Source of the DNA: Inhella proteolytica
GTDB lineage: Bacteria; Pseudomonadota; Gammaproteobacteria; Burkholderiales; Burkholderiaceae_C
NCBI RefSeq assembly: GCF_016093275.1
Contig: NZ_JAEDAK010000010.1
Location: forward strand, 1-64,000
DNA: 64,000 bases
Direction: 5' to 3'
Part shown: positions 34,955 to 46,780 of the stretch, piece by piece
Numbering within the stretch: position 1 is the first letter of the stretch
Layout: every line of letters begins with the position of its first letter
Program-made: the position numbers and the translations under genes
Notes under the pieces: model-generated
Told to the model about the DNA's origin: nothing
Database searches by the model: none
What the model saw: only the letters and a program-made list of their open reading frames with translations

Positions 34955-35155
34955 ATGAACAGCCCATCAAGCCCTCAAACCCTGCCGCCGGAACCGTCCC
35001 CGCAAGCCGGGCTGGCGCCGGCGGAGGGCTTGTCGATGGTCTGGCACAGCCGCTTCGGTGCCATGCGCATCGAGGTCATCCATGGCCAGCCCCATGTCAA
35101 CGGGCAGCGCATCGAACCCCTGCTGCGTCCCACCGTTCCCCAGGAAGCCCCATGA
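34955..35155 (+). CDS. Small protein of unknown function, divergent from soxC
   Basis: 66 residues from the first ATG after the palindrome. The N-terminal third is Pro/Ser-rich; the C-terminal half reads MVWHSRFGAMRIEVIHGQPH then VNGQRIEPL, a compact beta-hairpin-like segment. I do not recognise a named family. No signal peptide or metal site is visible. It overlaps the next mini-gene by 4 bp (ATGA). Facing soxC across a region with two dyads, it may be under the same repressor. Confidence 0.55.
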   Translation: MNSPSSPQTLPPEPSPQAGLAPAEGLSMVWHSRFGAMRIEVIHGQPHVNGQRIEPLLRPTVPQEAP

Positions 35156-35241
35156 GCACCCAAGAACTGCTGCGTCAACACTACCGCCCCAGCCGCGACC
35201 TCCGGCCCCAATGGTTGCGCCGGCTCTGGGCCTGGCTCTGA
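35152..35241 (+). CDS. Mini-protein of 29 residues, coupled to the upstream small gene
   Basis: ATG overlaps the previous stop (ATGA). The product ends RPQWLRRLWAWL and is basic and Trp-rich, fitting a short amphipathic or membrane-touching peptide. Coding status rests on the overlap only. Confidence 0.35.
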   Translation: MSTQELLRQHYRPSRDLRPQWLRRLWAWL

Positions 35242-35445
35242 GCGCCCGCGCCGGCGTGAGGCCAAGTCGGTCGGCCGCCCGGTGGCGCCGCGGACCCAGG
35301 ACCTCGTTCGGTCCCTGAGGCCCCGCTCCGGCGGCATGGGCGCCGTTTCATCGGTTGCTCGCTACAGTGCCCGCCATCCCTTCTGGATGGCACCTGGTCG
35401 GCTGGGCAACCCCGACGACCGACAGCTGGCGCCGTCCGACCGCTC

Positions 35446-36459
35446 ATGACCGACGCTCACTACACAAGCTTGCCGCAGTGGCCCACTGCCTACCCCGCCA
35501 GCGGCGCCAGCGCCACCCTGAAGCTCCTCAACGAGGACTTCCTCGTGACCGAACTGCCGCTGCAGCTGCCTTCCGGCGCGGGCGAACACATCTGGGTGGA
35601 GGTCGAGAAGAACGGTGCCAACACCGCCTTCGTGGCCCAACAGCTGGCTGAAGCCGCCGGCGTGAACGAGTGGGACGTGGGCTATGCCGGCCTCAAGGAC
35701 CGCTACGCCATCACCCGGCAGTGGTTCAGCCTCTACCTGCCAAAGGGCGAGACGCGCGACCTGACGCTGCTTCAGCACCCGGAATTCAAGGTGCTGAGCC
35801 AAAGCCGCCACGTGAAGAAGCTGCGCCCCGGCGATCTGCAGGGCAACCGCTTCCGCATCGTGCTGCGCGAGGTCAGCGGCGACCGTGGCGGCATCGAGAC
35901 CAACCTGAAGGCGGTGGCGTCGCAGGGCGTGCCCAATTACTTCGGCGCCCAGCGCTTCGGCTTCGAGGGAGGCAACGTCGAGCAAGGCCGGGCCATGCTG
36001 GCGCGCGAAATCCGCGTGCGCAACCCGAAGAAAAAGGGCATCTACCTCTCGGCGGTGCGTTCCTTCGTCTTCAACGAGGTGCTGGCGCTGCGCATCCAGC
36101 AGGGGCTCTGGGGCAAGACCCTGCCCGGCGACGTGATGGACGAGGCCGGCCGCCCCACCGGACCCCTCTGGGGTCGCGGCCGCGTGAGCTCCACCGATGA
36201 AGCCCAGGCCCTGGAAAACGGCGTGGCCGAACGGCATGCCATCTTGTGCAACGGGCTGGAGCATGCCGGTCTGGACCAGGAGCGCCGCGCCCTGGTGGCC
36301 AGCCCGGTGGACCTGGCCTGGGAGTGGCTGCAGCCCGACCAGCTGGTGCTCACTTTTTCCCTACCCGCCGGGAACTACGCCACTTCCGTGCTGAACGAAC
36401 TCCTTCGCACCACAGAGCCGGACCGGCACACGGAGAGCGAGCCTGCGGCGCTCGATTGA
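35446..36459 (+). CDS. truD: tRNA pseudouridine(13) synthase TruD
   Basis: 337 residues. The catalytic Asp lies in GYAGLKDRYAITRQWFSL, the TruD signature, and the inserted TRUD domain follows (GVPNYFGAQRFGFEGGN, RSFVFNEVLALRI). It isomerises U13 of tRNA-Glu. The gene stands alone, about 200 bp after the mini-gene and just before the tRNA-Thr remnant. GC content is like the core genome, so the island boundary lies beyond it. Confidence 0.95.
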   Translation: MTDAHYTSLPQWPTAYPASGASATLKLLNEDFLVTELPLQLPSGAGEHIWVEVEKNGANTAFVAQQLAEAAGVNEWDVGYAGLKDRYAITRQWFSLYLPKGETRDLTLLQHPEFKVLSQSRHVKKLRPGDLQGNRFRIVLREVSGDRGGIETNLKAVASQGVPNYFGAQRFGFEGGNVEQGRAMLAREIRVRNPKKKGIYLSAVRSFVFNEVLALRIQQGLWGKTLPGDVMDEAGRPTGPLWGRGRVSSTDEAQALENGVAERHAILCNGLEHAGLDQERRALVASPVDLAWEWLQPDQLVLTFSLPAGNYATSVLNELLRTTEPDRHTESEPAALD

Positions 36460-36587
36460 CCGCCCGCCACGGCGCTTCTGGGGACACTTGCAAAGATGCC
36501 GCGTGCTGAGGCGCGGGCGGCAAATGAGTGAGCAATAGGCTGCCGATGGGCCACTGCAGGGCTGCGCGTAGCCCACGGCCCAGAAAC

Positions 36588-36614
36588 AAAAAGGGCCTGA
36601 CCGAAGCCAAGCCC
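36588..36614 (-). terminator. Original terminator of the tRNA-Thr gene
   Basis: On the minus strand a 9-bp stem (36614-36606 with 36601-36593, two G.T pairs) closed by TTCG is followed by TTTTT. It lies 20 bp beyond the CCA end of the tRNA remnant, the usual place for a tRNA terminator. Confidence 0.8.
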
Positions 36615-36634
36615 TTGTTGCAACTGGAGTTTTG

Positions 36635-36673
36635 TGGTGCCGGTGAGAGGAGTCGAACCCCCGCATTACGAAG
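36635..36673 (-). pseudogene. 3' remnant of tRNA-Thr(CGU), probable att site
   Basis: Read on the minus strand it runs from an anticodon loop CTTCGTAA (anticodon CGU) through TGCG, a T-arm (GGGGG-TTCGACT-CCTCT) and an acceptor strand CACCGGC-ACCA. The 5' half (expected GCCGGTG...) is absent, and the variable loop is shortened by about six bases, probably by slippage between G-runs. Tyrosine recombinases often integrate at a tRNA 3' half. The fragment would be the displaced host end, with an intact tRNA-Thr expected at the other end of the island. Confidence 0.7.
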
Positions 36674-36676
36674 CTG

Positions 36677-36698
36677 AAAAAAATGCTGGATCTCCAGC
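36677..36698 (-). terminator. Intrinsic terminator at the end of the recombinase operon
   Basis: Minus strand GCTGGA-GA-TCCAGC then A and TTTTTTT (36683-36677). It would stop transcripts of the three-gene recombinase operon just before the tRNA remnant. Confidence 0.7.
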
Positions 36699-36839
36699 AA
36701 TCTCAATTGAGCTCCACACGTCGTAAGCAGGCCAGTCTCATAGGAGATTGCGCTAAATGACCTCGGACCGAGTTTGCCACGCAAGGCATGCCTCACGAGT
36801 CCTGTTTGTCAGATGGGTGTTCCCAAACTGCCGGAGGCC

Positions 36840-37619
36840 TCACCTGGCCAACGAGACAGGCAATGCTGGAGGCCAGGCCGCGAGGACCAGTGTCCGATGC
36901 TTGCGCATCCTCACTACGACCTCCTCCTGCAACTGAAGTGTGACGTGCGCCTCTTGCATCACGTATGTCTCAAGCACGGTCTTGGCGTCAAAGACCCCAG
37001 CCAGCGAACTCGGCACCAAGACGCGCATCGGATGCAGGCACGTCCTTTTCATGGATCGCTTCCTAAATGGGAGCAGCGTCATCTCGCGCGGTCCGACAGC
37101 AGTGATGACGCCGTGATGCGGTCGAGGGTTGATTTCAATCGTGCGTCCCCTCTCTGTCTGCATCCTTAGTTCGAAGTCTCCGTCGGTGGTTCTCACGCGG
37201 ATCCCATTGCCAAGCTGATTGCAGAGCGCTCGAATCACCGCTGAGCTCGCAGTGCGTGTCTGTTTCAGGATTTCGTCGAGCTGCATGGCCGTGATGGCGC
37301 CGAACTCCGCGCGCAGGCGACCGATGTTGATCATCGTCACTTCGATGACCTGGGCCGCCAGCTCGGTTTCCGATGAGGCCCGTGGACGGCATGGGAAGAA
37401 GTCGATCTGGCCGAGGAACCGCGCGTCGACGTAGATGCAAAAGATGCGCTCTGCCTGCTCCGCAACGAGCCGCACGCTGACTGGTCCCCGGTAATGCACA
37501 GCAGCCAGTAGCTCCGTGACCGACGCGCGAATTCGGTTCGCATCGGCAACCATCTCGTCGATGGGCAGTTCTTCACCGGCAAGCCCTGCCAGCACCTTGA
37601 ACAGCAGGGCCGCATTCAT
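36840..37619 (-). CDS. Third gene of the recombinase trio, unknown function
   Basis: 259 residues whose ATG overlaps the stop of the large recombinase by 4 bp. I do not recognise the family. It is soluble, without signal peptide; a helical first 110 residues are followed by a mixed segment (GNGIRVRTTDGDFELRMQTE, RTIEINPRPHHGVITAVG). The tight coupling suggests an accessory or DNA-binding factor for the recombinases. Its GC content is below that of the flanking core genes. It is the gene nearest the tRNA remnant. Confidence 0.7.
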   Translation of the reverse strand: MNAALLFKVLAGLAGEELPIDEMVADANRIRASVTELLAAVHYRGPVSVRLVAEQAERIFCIYVDARFLGQIDFFPCRPRASSETELAAQVIEVTMINIGRLRAEFGAITAMQLDEILKQTRTASSAVIRALCNQLGNGIRVRTTDGDFELRMQTERGRTIEINPRPHHGVITAVGPREMTLLPFRKRSMKRTCLHPMRVLVPSSLAGVFDAKTVLETYVMQEAHVTLQLQEEVVVRMRKHRTLVLAAWPPALPVSLAR

Positions 37620-40195
37620 GCAACCTCCTCTGGCGCCGAAAGGTCACAGAAGATGCAAGTGGCCAACAGCACTGTGTGAAAGCCGACCATGTTCAGCGCT
37701 GCTGAGGGGATGCACCTGTCATGGCGCGGTGCCTGGCTCGAAAGCAGCAGGTAGACAGGTGGCCGACCTTTTCCGGCTGGCACGAGGTCAATCGTCGGGC
37801 GGCAGCAATAGACAGATTCAAAGGTCGCGATCAGAAATTCAACTCGATCGCGCTGAGACGGGTCGATCCTTAGCAGCAACCTGCTGGCGGGAACCTCGCA
37901 GTTCGCAAAAAAGCGAAGCCATCCCTGCAGGTGTGCGGGTGCTGTGCAGTTCAGGAATCCGCCTTGGGCTGTGTCTCGCCAAAGCGTCGCGGCACCGCTC
38001 CGGATCGAGGCCGCCATTGGTCGGCCTAGCGTTTTGACGATCGAATCAAGCTTTGGCTGCTGAACCGGGGCTTCTCGCAGCGGACCGCTCCATTGATCTG
38101 AGTACTTGGCCCGCAACTCGGCCACGCGGCTCTCAAATTTGCTCAGCAGACGATTCGGAATGGCCGCATGCCCACTCTCTGGCGCGGCATCGTCGAGCGA
38201 CTGAATCGAAAGCAAACATGCCACCACGTCCTGCAGGCTCAGCCGATCGGGCTGGGGCGCAGCGATGTCAGGGGTGCACCGATGGCAATCAGTGAGCTTC
38301 CTGACAGTGGAGGCCCGCGGTGCGCTCTGCATAAAGAGTCCGGCTAGACCGTCCTTCTCGTCCAGCCGCCCCCGATGAACACGCTGGTAGACGCATGCGT
38401 GAGACAAGTTGGACCAAGTGACGACAGCCTCTGTGGTGATGAAACCCTGCAATGCTTGCCAAGTTGCCCGGTGGTTCGGTCCCATCGGCAAATGAAAGTA
38501 GTGCCTGATGGTTGTGCTCAAGTTGCTGTGCTTTCCCTTCGCAGAAATCCGCTTCAAGGCACGATTGGCCGCTGCGGGATCGAGGGAGAGAGCCTGGACG
38601 GTCTGATGACTGAACCAAGAGTGGCGCAGGGAGTAGAAGGACTCATACCCGTCGCCCGTAATTGACTTGATTGCGCGATCAATTGCGCGGCAGGCGCGGG
38701 TAAAAGTCCGCTTGGCCTCAAATTTGTCTCGATCCCACAGTGGCTGAGAGGGAGTCGCGCCGCGTACTTCTCGGAACTTAAACAAGGCCTTCCAGGCCGC
38801 GACGGCCGAAGAGGCGATGAACTCGGTCGGACCTAGAGCGGCGTCGGTTTTTGCATCTTTCTCATTCGCTCGGCGACGCAGATTCAGCACGACGCGGTCT
38901 TCATAGATTTCCAGGTCTTCCATCCGAGCGCTGATCACATCCCCCGGGCGAAACGGCCGCTCATCTGCAGCGCAGACCAGTGCTTTGATCACCAACTGAC
39001 TTGCGGGGGTGGCCCCGAGTCGTGGGCAGAGCTCAATGAGACTTGCCCACTCGTGTGGCCAGAGCATCTTGGATGCCGAAGGTGTGTGCGGAACCGCTTC
39101 ACCGCGCAACCGAGTAGCTGGCTCGCCCCCCGTTGCATTGCAGAGGTGCATGTCGAGCGTCGAGATGGCCGCCCGAGCGTCACTCAGGTCGCCGCAATGT
39201 TGGAGCAGTTCCTCGTATGCCGCACTACGAGCTTTGGGCTCAAGATGAAAGACCTGTGCAACCACCTCGGGCGCCGCGCGGGCCATGCGAGCGATTTCTC
39301 GCGTGTACCTTGAAGTGATTGAGTGGGACGGGTTGGGTTCCTTCAGGGTTCCCCTTGTGCACATGCCCTCAGCGAGAACAAGGAGGAGCGAGCCGATTGG
39401 GTCATCGAGAGCGTCGTCCAGAAGCCCCTGTAGCTGATTCAACTGCTGGGCGCGGGCCTTGGCCATCGACCCGTCTCTCGGATTCATGATGGTCTCGATC
39501 TGACGGGCGACACGACTGGCTCCTGAGCTGAGCTCGGCTTGCGTCAAGAGCGAGCAAGCCAAGCCCAGCCCCAAACCCGTGGGCAGGCCGTCCGCCTGAA
39601 GTAGCGGTTGGCCGCTGGCGAGTCGTGCCAGAGCCTGTGGCCGGATCGGGGTGATCGACAGGCTGCAGATTGCGTCGTTCAAGAGCATTGTGGGAAGGTG
39701 CCGCTCCCAAAATGCTGTTGCGGCGTCCGGCAGCCGATCAAGCGGAGATCGTGAATCTCCGCTTGGACGGGCGTCATGCATGTCGTGCTCCACAAGCCAC
39801 TCACGCAGTACGCACCGCGCATCGTCAAGGCTCAGTTGGCGGCCATTCAGGCAGGCATGAATGTGTCGGGAAACAGGCCCCAGTTGGATGCATCGAGGTC
39901 GCTTGCCCTGGCCCTCAAAGATCACGTAGACGTCTTCGTCCGTGCTCACCGCGGCGGGCAGCGCAGCAGCAAAACTGAGAGCCTCATCCAACAGGCAGAT
40001 GCCTTCCAGGAAGCCACACAGAGCCGCTTGGGCGGGTGCAAGGTCTTGCCTCGGGCCTTGAAGCAGCAAGCGATTGATGACGGATGAAAAGTACTGGTAG
40101 TCCTCGTTCATCCGTGAGCTGGTCACAGCCGCCTTCTTTGCCGCGGATCCCCCGGCCCCCTTTGCAGACCCCGCGCTGGACTTGCGCGCGCTCAC
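37616..40195 (-). CDS. Large tyrosine recombinase of an integrated element
   Basis: 859 residues, far longer than a usual 300-400-residue integrase. The catalytic C-terminal core lies around 390-580. The box-I Arg is in ERPFRPGDVISARMEDLEIY. YSLRHSWFSHQ (about 521-531) stands for HxxR with Tyr in the first place. KGKHSNLSTTIRHYFH supplies the second His and the nucleophilic Tyr (about 565). A C-terminal extension of about 290 residues has Cys/His clusters (CHRCTPD) and no known fold. It overlaps both neighbours by 4 bp. It probably integrates the element at tRNA-Thr together with its two partners. Confidence 0.8.
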   Translation of the reverse strand: MSARKSSAGSAKGAGGSAAKKAAVTSSRMNEDYQYFSSVINRLLLQGPRQDLAPAQAALCGFLEGICLLDEALSFAAALPAAVSTDEDVYVIFEGQGKRPRCIQLGPVSRHIHACLNGRQLSLDDARCVLREWLVEHDMHDARPSGDSRSPLDRLPDAATAFWERHLPTMLLNDAICSLSITPIRPQALARLASGQPLLQADGLPTGLGLGLACSLLTQAELSSGASRVARQIETIMNPRDGSMAKARAQQLNQLQGLLDDALDDPIGSLLLVLAEGMCTRGTLKEPNPSHSITSRYTREIARMARAAPEVVAQVFHLEPKARSAAYEELLQHCGDLSDARAAISTLDMHLCNATGGEPATRLRGEAVPHTPSASKMLWPHEWASLIELCPRLGATPASQLVIKALVCAADERPFRPGDVISARMEDLEIYEDRVVLNLRRRANEKDAKTDAALGPTEFIASSAVAAWKALFKFREVRGATPSQPLWDRDKFEAKRTFTRACRAIDRAIKSITGDGYESFYSLRHSWFSHQTVQALSLDPAAANRALKRISAKGKHSNLSTTIRHYFHLPMGPNHRATWQALQGFITTEAVVTWSNLSHACVYQRVHRGRLDEKDGLAGLFMQSAPRASTVRKLTDCHRCTPDIAAPQPDRLSLQDVVACLLSIQSLDDAAPESGHAAIPNRLLSKFESRVAELRAKYSDQWSGPLREAPVQQPKLDSIVKTLGRPMAASIRSGAATLWRDTAQGGFLNCTAPAHLQGWLRFFANCEVPASRLLLRIDPSQRDRVEFLIATFESVYCCRPTIDLVPAGKGRPPVYLLLSSQAPRHDRCIPSAALNMVGFHTVLLATCIFCDLSAPEEVA

Positions 40196-42249
40196 AGTGT
40201 GCGCCCCAGGCTACAGATCAACCCCCCGATCGCCTGCACGCCAACATGGCGCAGCAGGATGTCTTGGAGGCGCCCAGCGTGATTGCGCCAAGCCTCTACA
40301 GACCATGAGGAGCCGCCACATAGGACTTCATGCTCTCCCATGGCGTGGCGCATGAACGCCTCGCGCTCGACCAGTGAAGCGCCCTCGTTCATCAGCAGCT
40401 CCGGCACTGCGTGACGCAGAGCGTCCCTGTTGCCTACCCAATCCCCGCCCAATCGCTCGACCAGAGTCAGCGGTGTGTACGCCTCGAGCTTGTGGCCCTT
40501 GAACCCGACCAACAGCTCGCTTTCTGGGTCGCCTGCCAGAACGCGGTCTAGCTTTCCTAGGGCGTCTCCCAAATCCGCCTTGCCTTGCAGGCGCACCAAG
40601 CGGCCTCGGAGCGACTGGTAATGCTCGCGAAGAAGGTGCAGCTGCATGGTCAAAGTTGCGCCGACCGGCAGCACCCTTCGCGTCGACCGAGAGTCGCTTG
40701 TGGCTTTGTCGGTCCAGCCACGCAAGAACGACTTATCAAGCAGTTGTGCGGGTAGAAGTGTGGTCTTCTGGGCTCGCAGGCACAGGGCCAAGCCGAAGCA
40801 GTAGGCGCAGTAGGTCACCATCGCCTGGTGATGTGAGATCAGCTTGTCGAGGCCTGAGTTGGGCCCCGGACGCGACGCCTCTACCTCCTGTCGCAGCACC
40901 TCGACTTGTCGAGCGATGCTTGATAGGGGAGCTGAGACCTTTGAAAGGTAGCCCTGACTGGATACCGATGATGGCGCCAGAGGTCCCCAGGACAGTAGCT
41001 CAGCGCGCCGTGCCTGCGCCTGGAGTACCTCAACCGCGGAGATGCAGGGATAGGCAAACGCCACCTTGGGTGCGCGGCTGAAGTCCAAGCATGCCAGTGC
41101 AGTAACCAGGGGGTCGGTACCTTCACTCAGCAATGGCAAGGCTCGGGCCTTCACGAACTTGGGTGCAGTAAAGCGATCCGCGAGCCCGAGGTCGGTATGC
41201 AACTTTTGTAGCCCTTCACGTGGCAGCCTGAGGCCAGGCAGGTCACTCAGGCACAGTGCTGCAGGATTGGCTGCGCGCAGGTACCTGAGTTGTTCCGCCA
41301 TCCACTTCAGCAGTGGGAGCCTCAGCACATCGCTAGTAGGTTGTGCAGCCTCATGTGCGGTTTTGGCCAGCTCAACGAGCACGCCAGACAGGTCAATCAG
41401 GAGCTGGCCGCCCGAGCGGTCTAGACGAATGAGCCCAGGCCCCTGAGCAAAGATTGGGATCTGGACCAAATCGCAGGCATCGATGCCAACCCAATGCGCG
41501 AGGGCAGTGGTGACGCTCCCTGCATGGCCATCAGTGGCCTTTTGGTAAATCCGCTCGGCCATCAGTTTGACGTCATCAAGGGTTAGCGCACGCGGCCCTG
41601 AGATGCCCGCCAGGCTGCCGGCCACGTCAATTCGATACTGCCCGCACCAGCGCTTCTCCACCTTGGCCTCTGCCATGGTGGACTTTGCGGATCTATGGCT
41701 GTACTTCCCTTGGCTCAGCTCATCGTGGACCCTTTGCAGTAGGCGCCCAGAGGCTAGGTAAGCCACGCCGACTGCTGCCTGCAGCGTGTCAGGACAACCC
41801 CTTTGACTCTCTGCGCTTGCTTGAAGCAGCGCTTGCAGGAAGGGCTCACCAAGTGCTGCGCCTCCCTGGGCGACTTGGAGGTAGGCCGCACCTATCAGGG
41901 CGAGTAGGCCGGAGCCAGCAGCGTCGACCTTCAAGCTGGCCACGATGGGCCAGAGACTGGGCTGGTCGGCCAGAGCAATGCCTTCACATGGAGCCTGGGC
42001 AGGTAGATGCTCTGTGATCGTGCGCGCCTTGCTGGCCTCTCCAATTAGGAGCTTCCTGCCCTTTGGCGGGACTCGCTCGGCCAGGGCTTCAAGGCACACC
42101 GCGAGGTTGAAGAATGCACTGTGGAAGTCAGCATTCCAGGGGCGCGCCCCCAGGGGTTCAACAAGCTGGAAACCAGTGAGCTGAAGGTGGGCAGGGAGGC
42201 CCGCGAGCGGTGTGTGTTTCAGGCCGACTGTGTGGAGCGTGACGGGCAT
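40192..42249 (-). CDS. Degenerate tyrosine-recombinase-like protein, first gene of the trio
   Basis: 685 residues. The C-terminal region RDALRHAVPELLMNEG ... FMRHAMGEHEVLCGGSSWS recalls the box-II segment of large integrases (R-H ... F-M-G-H ... S-S), but I see no catalytic Tyr in a normal position and the GH dipeptide reads RH/GE. The first 400 residues are helical without known motifs. It is probably a structural or inactive partner of the next gene, with which it overlaps by 4 bp. Three coupled genes including a tyrosine recombinase are also the core of gamma-mobile-trio elements; equivalence is not shown. Confidence 0.6.
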   Translation of the reverse strand: MPVTLHTVGLKHTPLAGLPAHLQLTGFQLVEPLGARPWNADFHSAFFNLAVCLEALAERVPPKGRKLLIGEASKARTITEHLPAQAPCEGIALADQPSLWPIVASLKVDAAGSGLLALIGAAYLQVAQGGAALGEPFLQALLQASAESQRGCPDTLQAAVGVAYLASGRLLQRVHDELSQGKYSHRSAKSTMAEAKVEKRWCGQYRIDVAGSLAGISGPRALTLDDVKLMAERIYQKATDGHAGSVTTALAHWVGIDACDLVQIPIFAQGPGLIRLDRSGGQLLIDLSGVLVELAKTAHEAAQPTSDVLRLPLLKWMAEQLRYLRAANPAALCLSDLPGLRLPREGLQKLHTDLGLADRFTAPKFVKARALPLLSEGTDPLVTALACLDFSRAPKVAFAYPCISAVEVLQAQARRAELLSWGPLAPSSVSSQGYLSKVSAPLSSIARQVEVLRQEVEASRPGPNSGLDKLISHHQAMVTYCAYCFGLALCLRAQKTTLLPAQLLDKSFLRGWTDKATSDSRSTRRVLPVGATLTMQLHLLREHYQSLRGRLVRLQGKADLGDALGKLDRVLAGDPESELLVGFKGHKLEAYTPLTLVERLGGDWVGNRDALRHAVPELLMNEGASLVEREAFMRHAMGEHEVLCGGSSWSVEAWRNHAGRLQDILLRHVGVQAIGGLICSLGRTL

Positions 42250-42660
42250 TTGCCGGGGATCGAAGTGGCGATCCAGAAATGCTCCAACCTGACAAGCCTT
42301 GAATGCACATGCAAGACTGCTGAAGGCAACACACTTTGCCGATCAGATTCCGTGGCCAAGACTGTGATACCGCGAGCCGTCGTCGAGCTCGCGCCTTCTA
42401 TGTCTATCAGCCTTTGGGTCAATCGATAGGGGTCTCCATCGCTCGCACCGTGAGTCTCTTTGAGGTGGAGGTGCTCATGCTCGGCGGCAACTGCCCCTAG
42501 GTGGCTTTAAGGCTGATGTACTGGGGGGGGTGGCCTCATGCTGTTTGGATCACAGTCCGGGGAGTTGTCGTGGTGTGACTGGCCCTTGTCCAAATGAGTC
42601 CAACACTCGAACCGCTCCACGCGTCGCCAAAGCTGATCTCCGAGAGCGTCAGCGTGCGTA
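42250..42660. other. Stretch without a supported gene, start of the island's right part
   Basis: Upstream of the recombinase trio. It should hold the trio's promoter. A plus-strand frame (42121-42429) overlaps the recombinase and looks like a shadow. No second tRNA-Thr copy or att repeat was seen. Confidence 0.4.
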
Positions 42661-42724
42661 ACCACCACGGAGTAGCTCAGGTCGCAGTTCGTGCCAGCGA
42701 ATTGAGCCGGCACCTGGGGGTTTG
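42661..42724 (-). pseudogene. Broken copy of the small lipoprotein gene at 60005-60328
   Basis: Sixty-four bases match 60104-60167 with about six differences, encoding NPQVPAQFAGTNCDLSYSVVV against NPQVPVLFAGMNCDLSYSVV in the intact gene. The flanking sequence of a longer frame (42507-43118) does not match: no signal peptide, lipobox or C-terminus is kept. The two copies bracket the type I secretion locus, so duplication and decay are likely. Confidence 0.7.
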
Positions 42725-43155
42725 AGGCAAGTTGGCCGAGCTTCGAGATTTGATGCCAGCCGGATGGTTCTCCGATCGCGACATTCAGTGGGTGACCGCG
42801 CATAGTTGTCAGAGCAACGGCGCGCTTGATCGAGAGTCTGATGTGCAAGTTCCTGCACGGGCTGGCGGGCTTGAAGGCGAGGCATCGCGGTGCTGCGGCT
42901 TGATGACTGACAGCGAAAACAAACCATCGTTGATCGGCCGCAATGATTCGCATGCTCCGCGCTTCGCGGCCCCTCACTCGCGGGTTTCGAAACACCCTCT
43001 TACACAAATCCCGCTTTCTGGGCTTGAGGCGCAGAAACACACCAGAAACAATTCGTCCCCGCTGCCCTGAGGCCTTTATCAAGGCCCGGTGAACCGTGCA
43101 CCAGACGCGGCGCCGCATCTTTTCGCTTCACCCCGTCACACCTGGTTTCCCCTTC
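42725..43155. other. Gene-free region before the exporter gene
   Basis: No convincing gene. It probably contains the exporter promoter. A GTG at 43096 could extend the exporter by 20 codons. Confidence 0.4.
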
Positions 43156-45368
<2,213 letters not shown>

Positions 45369-45372
<4 letters not shown>

Positions 45373-46778
45373 GCGCGAATACCGAAGTCCAGCGCCACCC
45401 GGTGCGCGAACTGCTGGCCCGTTACGCCGCGGTTCTATCTGCCGCCTGGGCCCAGCGCGACGAACTCGTGGGCCCGAAGCGCCTGGCCGACGAACAGGCC
45501 TTCCTGCCCGCCGCCCTGGCCCTGCAGGAAACCCCGCCGCACCCGGCGCCGCGGCGCTTCATGCTCGCCATCTGCGCCCTCTTCACCCTGGCCCTGCTCT
45601 GGGCCGTCTTCGGCCAGCTGGACATCGTGGCCGTGGCCCAGGGCCGGGTGGTGGTGAGCGAACGCACCAAGACCCTGCAGCCGCTGGAAACCAGCGTGGT
45701 CAAGGCCATTCATGTGAAGGACGGCGACCGCGTGCAGGCCGGCCAGCTGCTGGTGGAGCTGGACGCCACGATGCAGGGGGCCGATGCCAACCGCATCGCC
45801 CAGGAACTGCAGGCGGCCGAAGCCGAAGCCCTGCGCGCCCAGGCCCTGCTGGCGGCACTCAATGGCCAAGCCCTCAAGACGGCTGGCCTGAGCCCAGCCG
45901 ACCGGGCCCAGCTGCAATCCGAATGGGCCGACATCCAGGCCAAGCAGGCCAAGCTGGCCGCTGAAAGCCAGCGCAAGCAAGCCGAGCTGGCCACCGCCGA
46001 ACAGGTGGTGGCCAAGCTGCGCAGCACCTTGCCCCTGGCCCAGGCACGCGAACGCGACTACCAGGCCCTGGCCGGCCAGGGCTTCATCGGCGGCCATGCC
46101 ACGCAAGACCGCACGCGTGAGCGCATCGAGCTGGAGCGCGACCTGGCCACCGCCCAGGCCCGTGAAGCCGAAACCCAGGCCGGCCTGCTCGAAGCCCAGC
46201 GCAACACCAGCGCCTATCGGGCCGAACTGCTCAAGACCCTGCACGAACGCCAGGCCAATGCAAGCCTCAAGCGCGCCCAGCTCAGCGAAGAAAGCACCAA
46301 GGCCGGCCAGCGCCAGACCCTGACCCAGCTGAAGGCCCCGGTGGCGGGCACCGTGCAGCAACTGGCCGTGCACACGGCCGGCGGGGTGGTCACCCCGGCC
46401 CAGCCCCTGCTGGTCATCGTGCCCCACGACTCCGAAGTGACCGCCGAGGTGGCGCTGGAGAACAAGGACATCGGCTTCGTGCGCGTGGGCCAGCAGGCCG
46501 AGATCAAGCTCGAGACCTTCCCCTTCACCCGCTACGGCACCGTGCCGGCCACCGTCACGCGCATCAGCGCCGATGCGGTGCAAGACGAGAAGCGCGGCGC
46601 GCTCTTCATGGCCACACTGAAGCTGAATCGGGACAGCCTGCGCATCGAGGGTCAGCGCATTGCCCTGAGCCCGGGCATGAACCTGAGTGCCGAGGTGAAG
46701 ACTGGCAAGCGGCGGGTCATTGACTACCTGCTCAGCCCCGTGCAGCAGCACATGGACGAAGCCGGGAAAGAGCGCTGA
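45369..46778 (+). CDS. HlyD-family membrane fusion protein
   Basis: 469 residues beginning at an ATG that overlaps the exporter stop (ATGA). A cytoplasmic N-terminus of about 55 residues and one membrane segment (FMLAICALFTLALLWAVFG) are followed by a lipoyl-like half (VVSERTKTLQPLETSVVKAI), a long Ala/Glu-rich coiled coil (about 140-320) and the C-terminal beta domain (VGQQAEIKLETFPFTRYGTV). It joins the exporter to an outer-membrane TolC channel, which must be encoded elsewhere. Confidence 0.95.
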
Positions 46779-46780
46779 GC

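Noticed and set aside
36635-36740. Permuted two-piece tmRNA at the tRNA-like 3' end
   Set aside because: Betaproteobacteria can have permuted tmRNA, but the acceptor strand lacks the G3-U70 identity pair and the sequence matches the anticodon-to-CCA half of tRNA-Thr(CGU).
42507-43118. 203-codon minus-strand frame as an intact gene
   Set aside because: Only a short central piece resembles the lipoprotein at 60 kb; signal peptide and C-terminus are missing, so it is listed as a pseudogene fragment.
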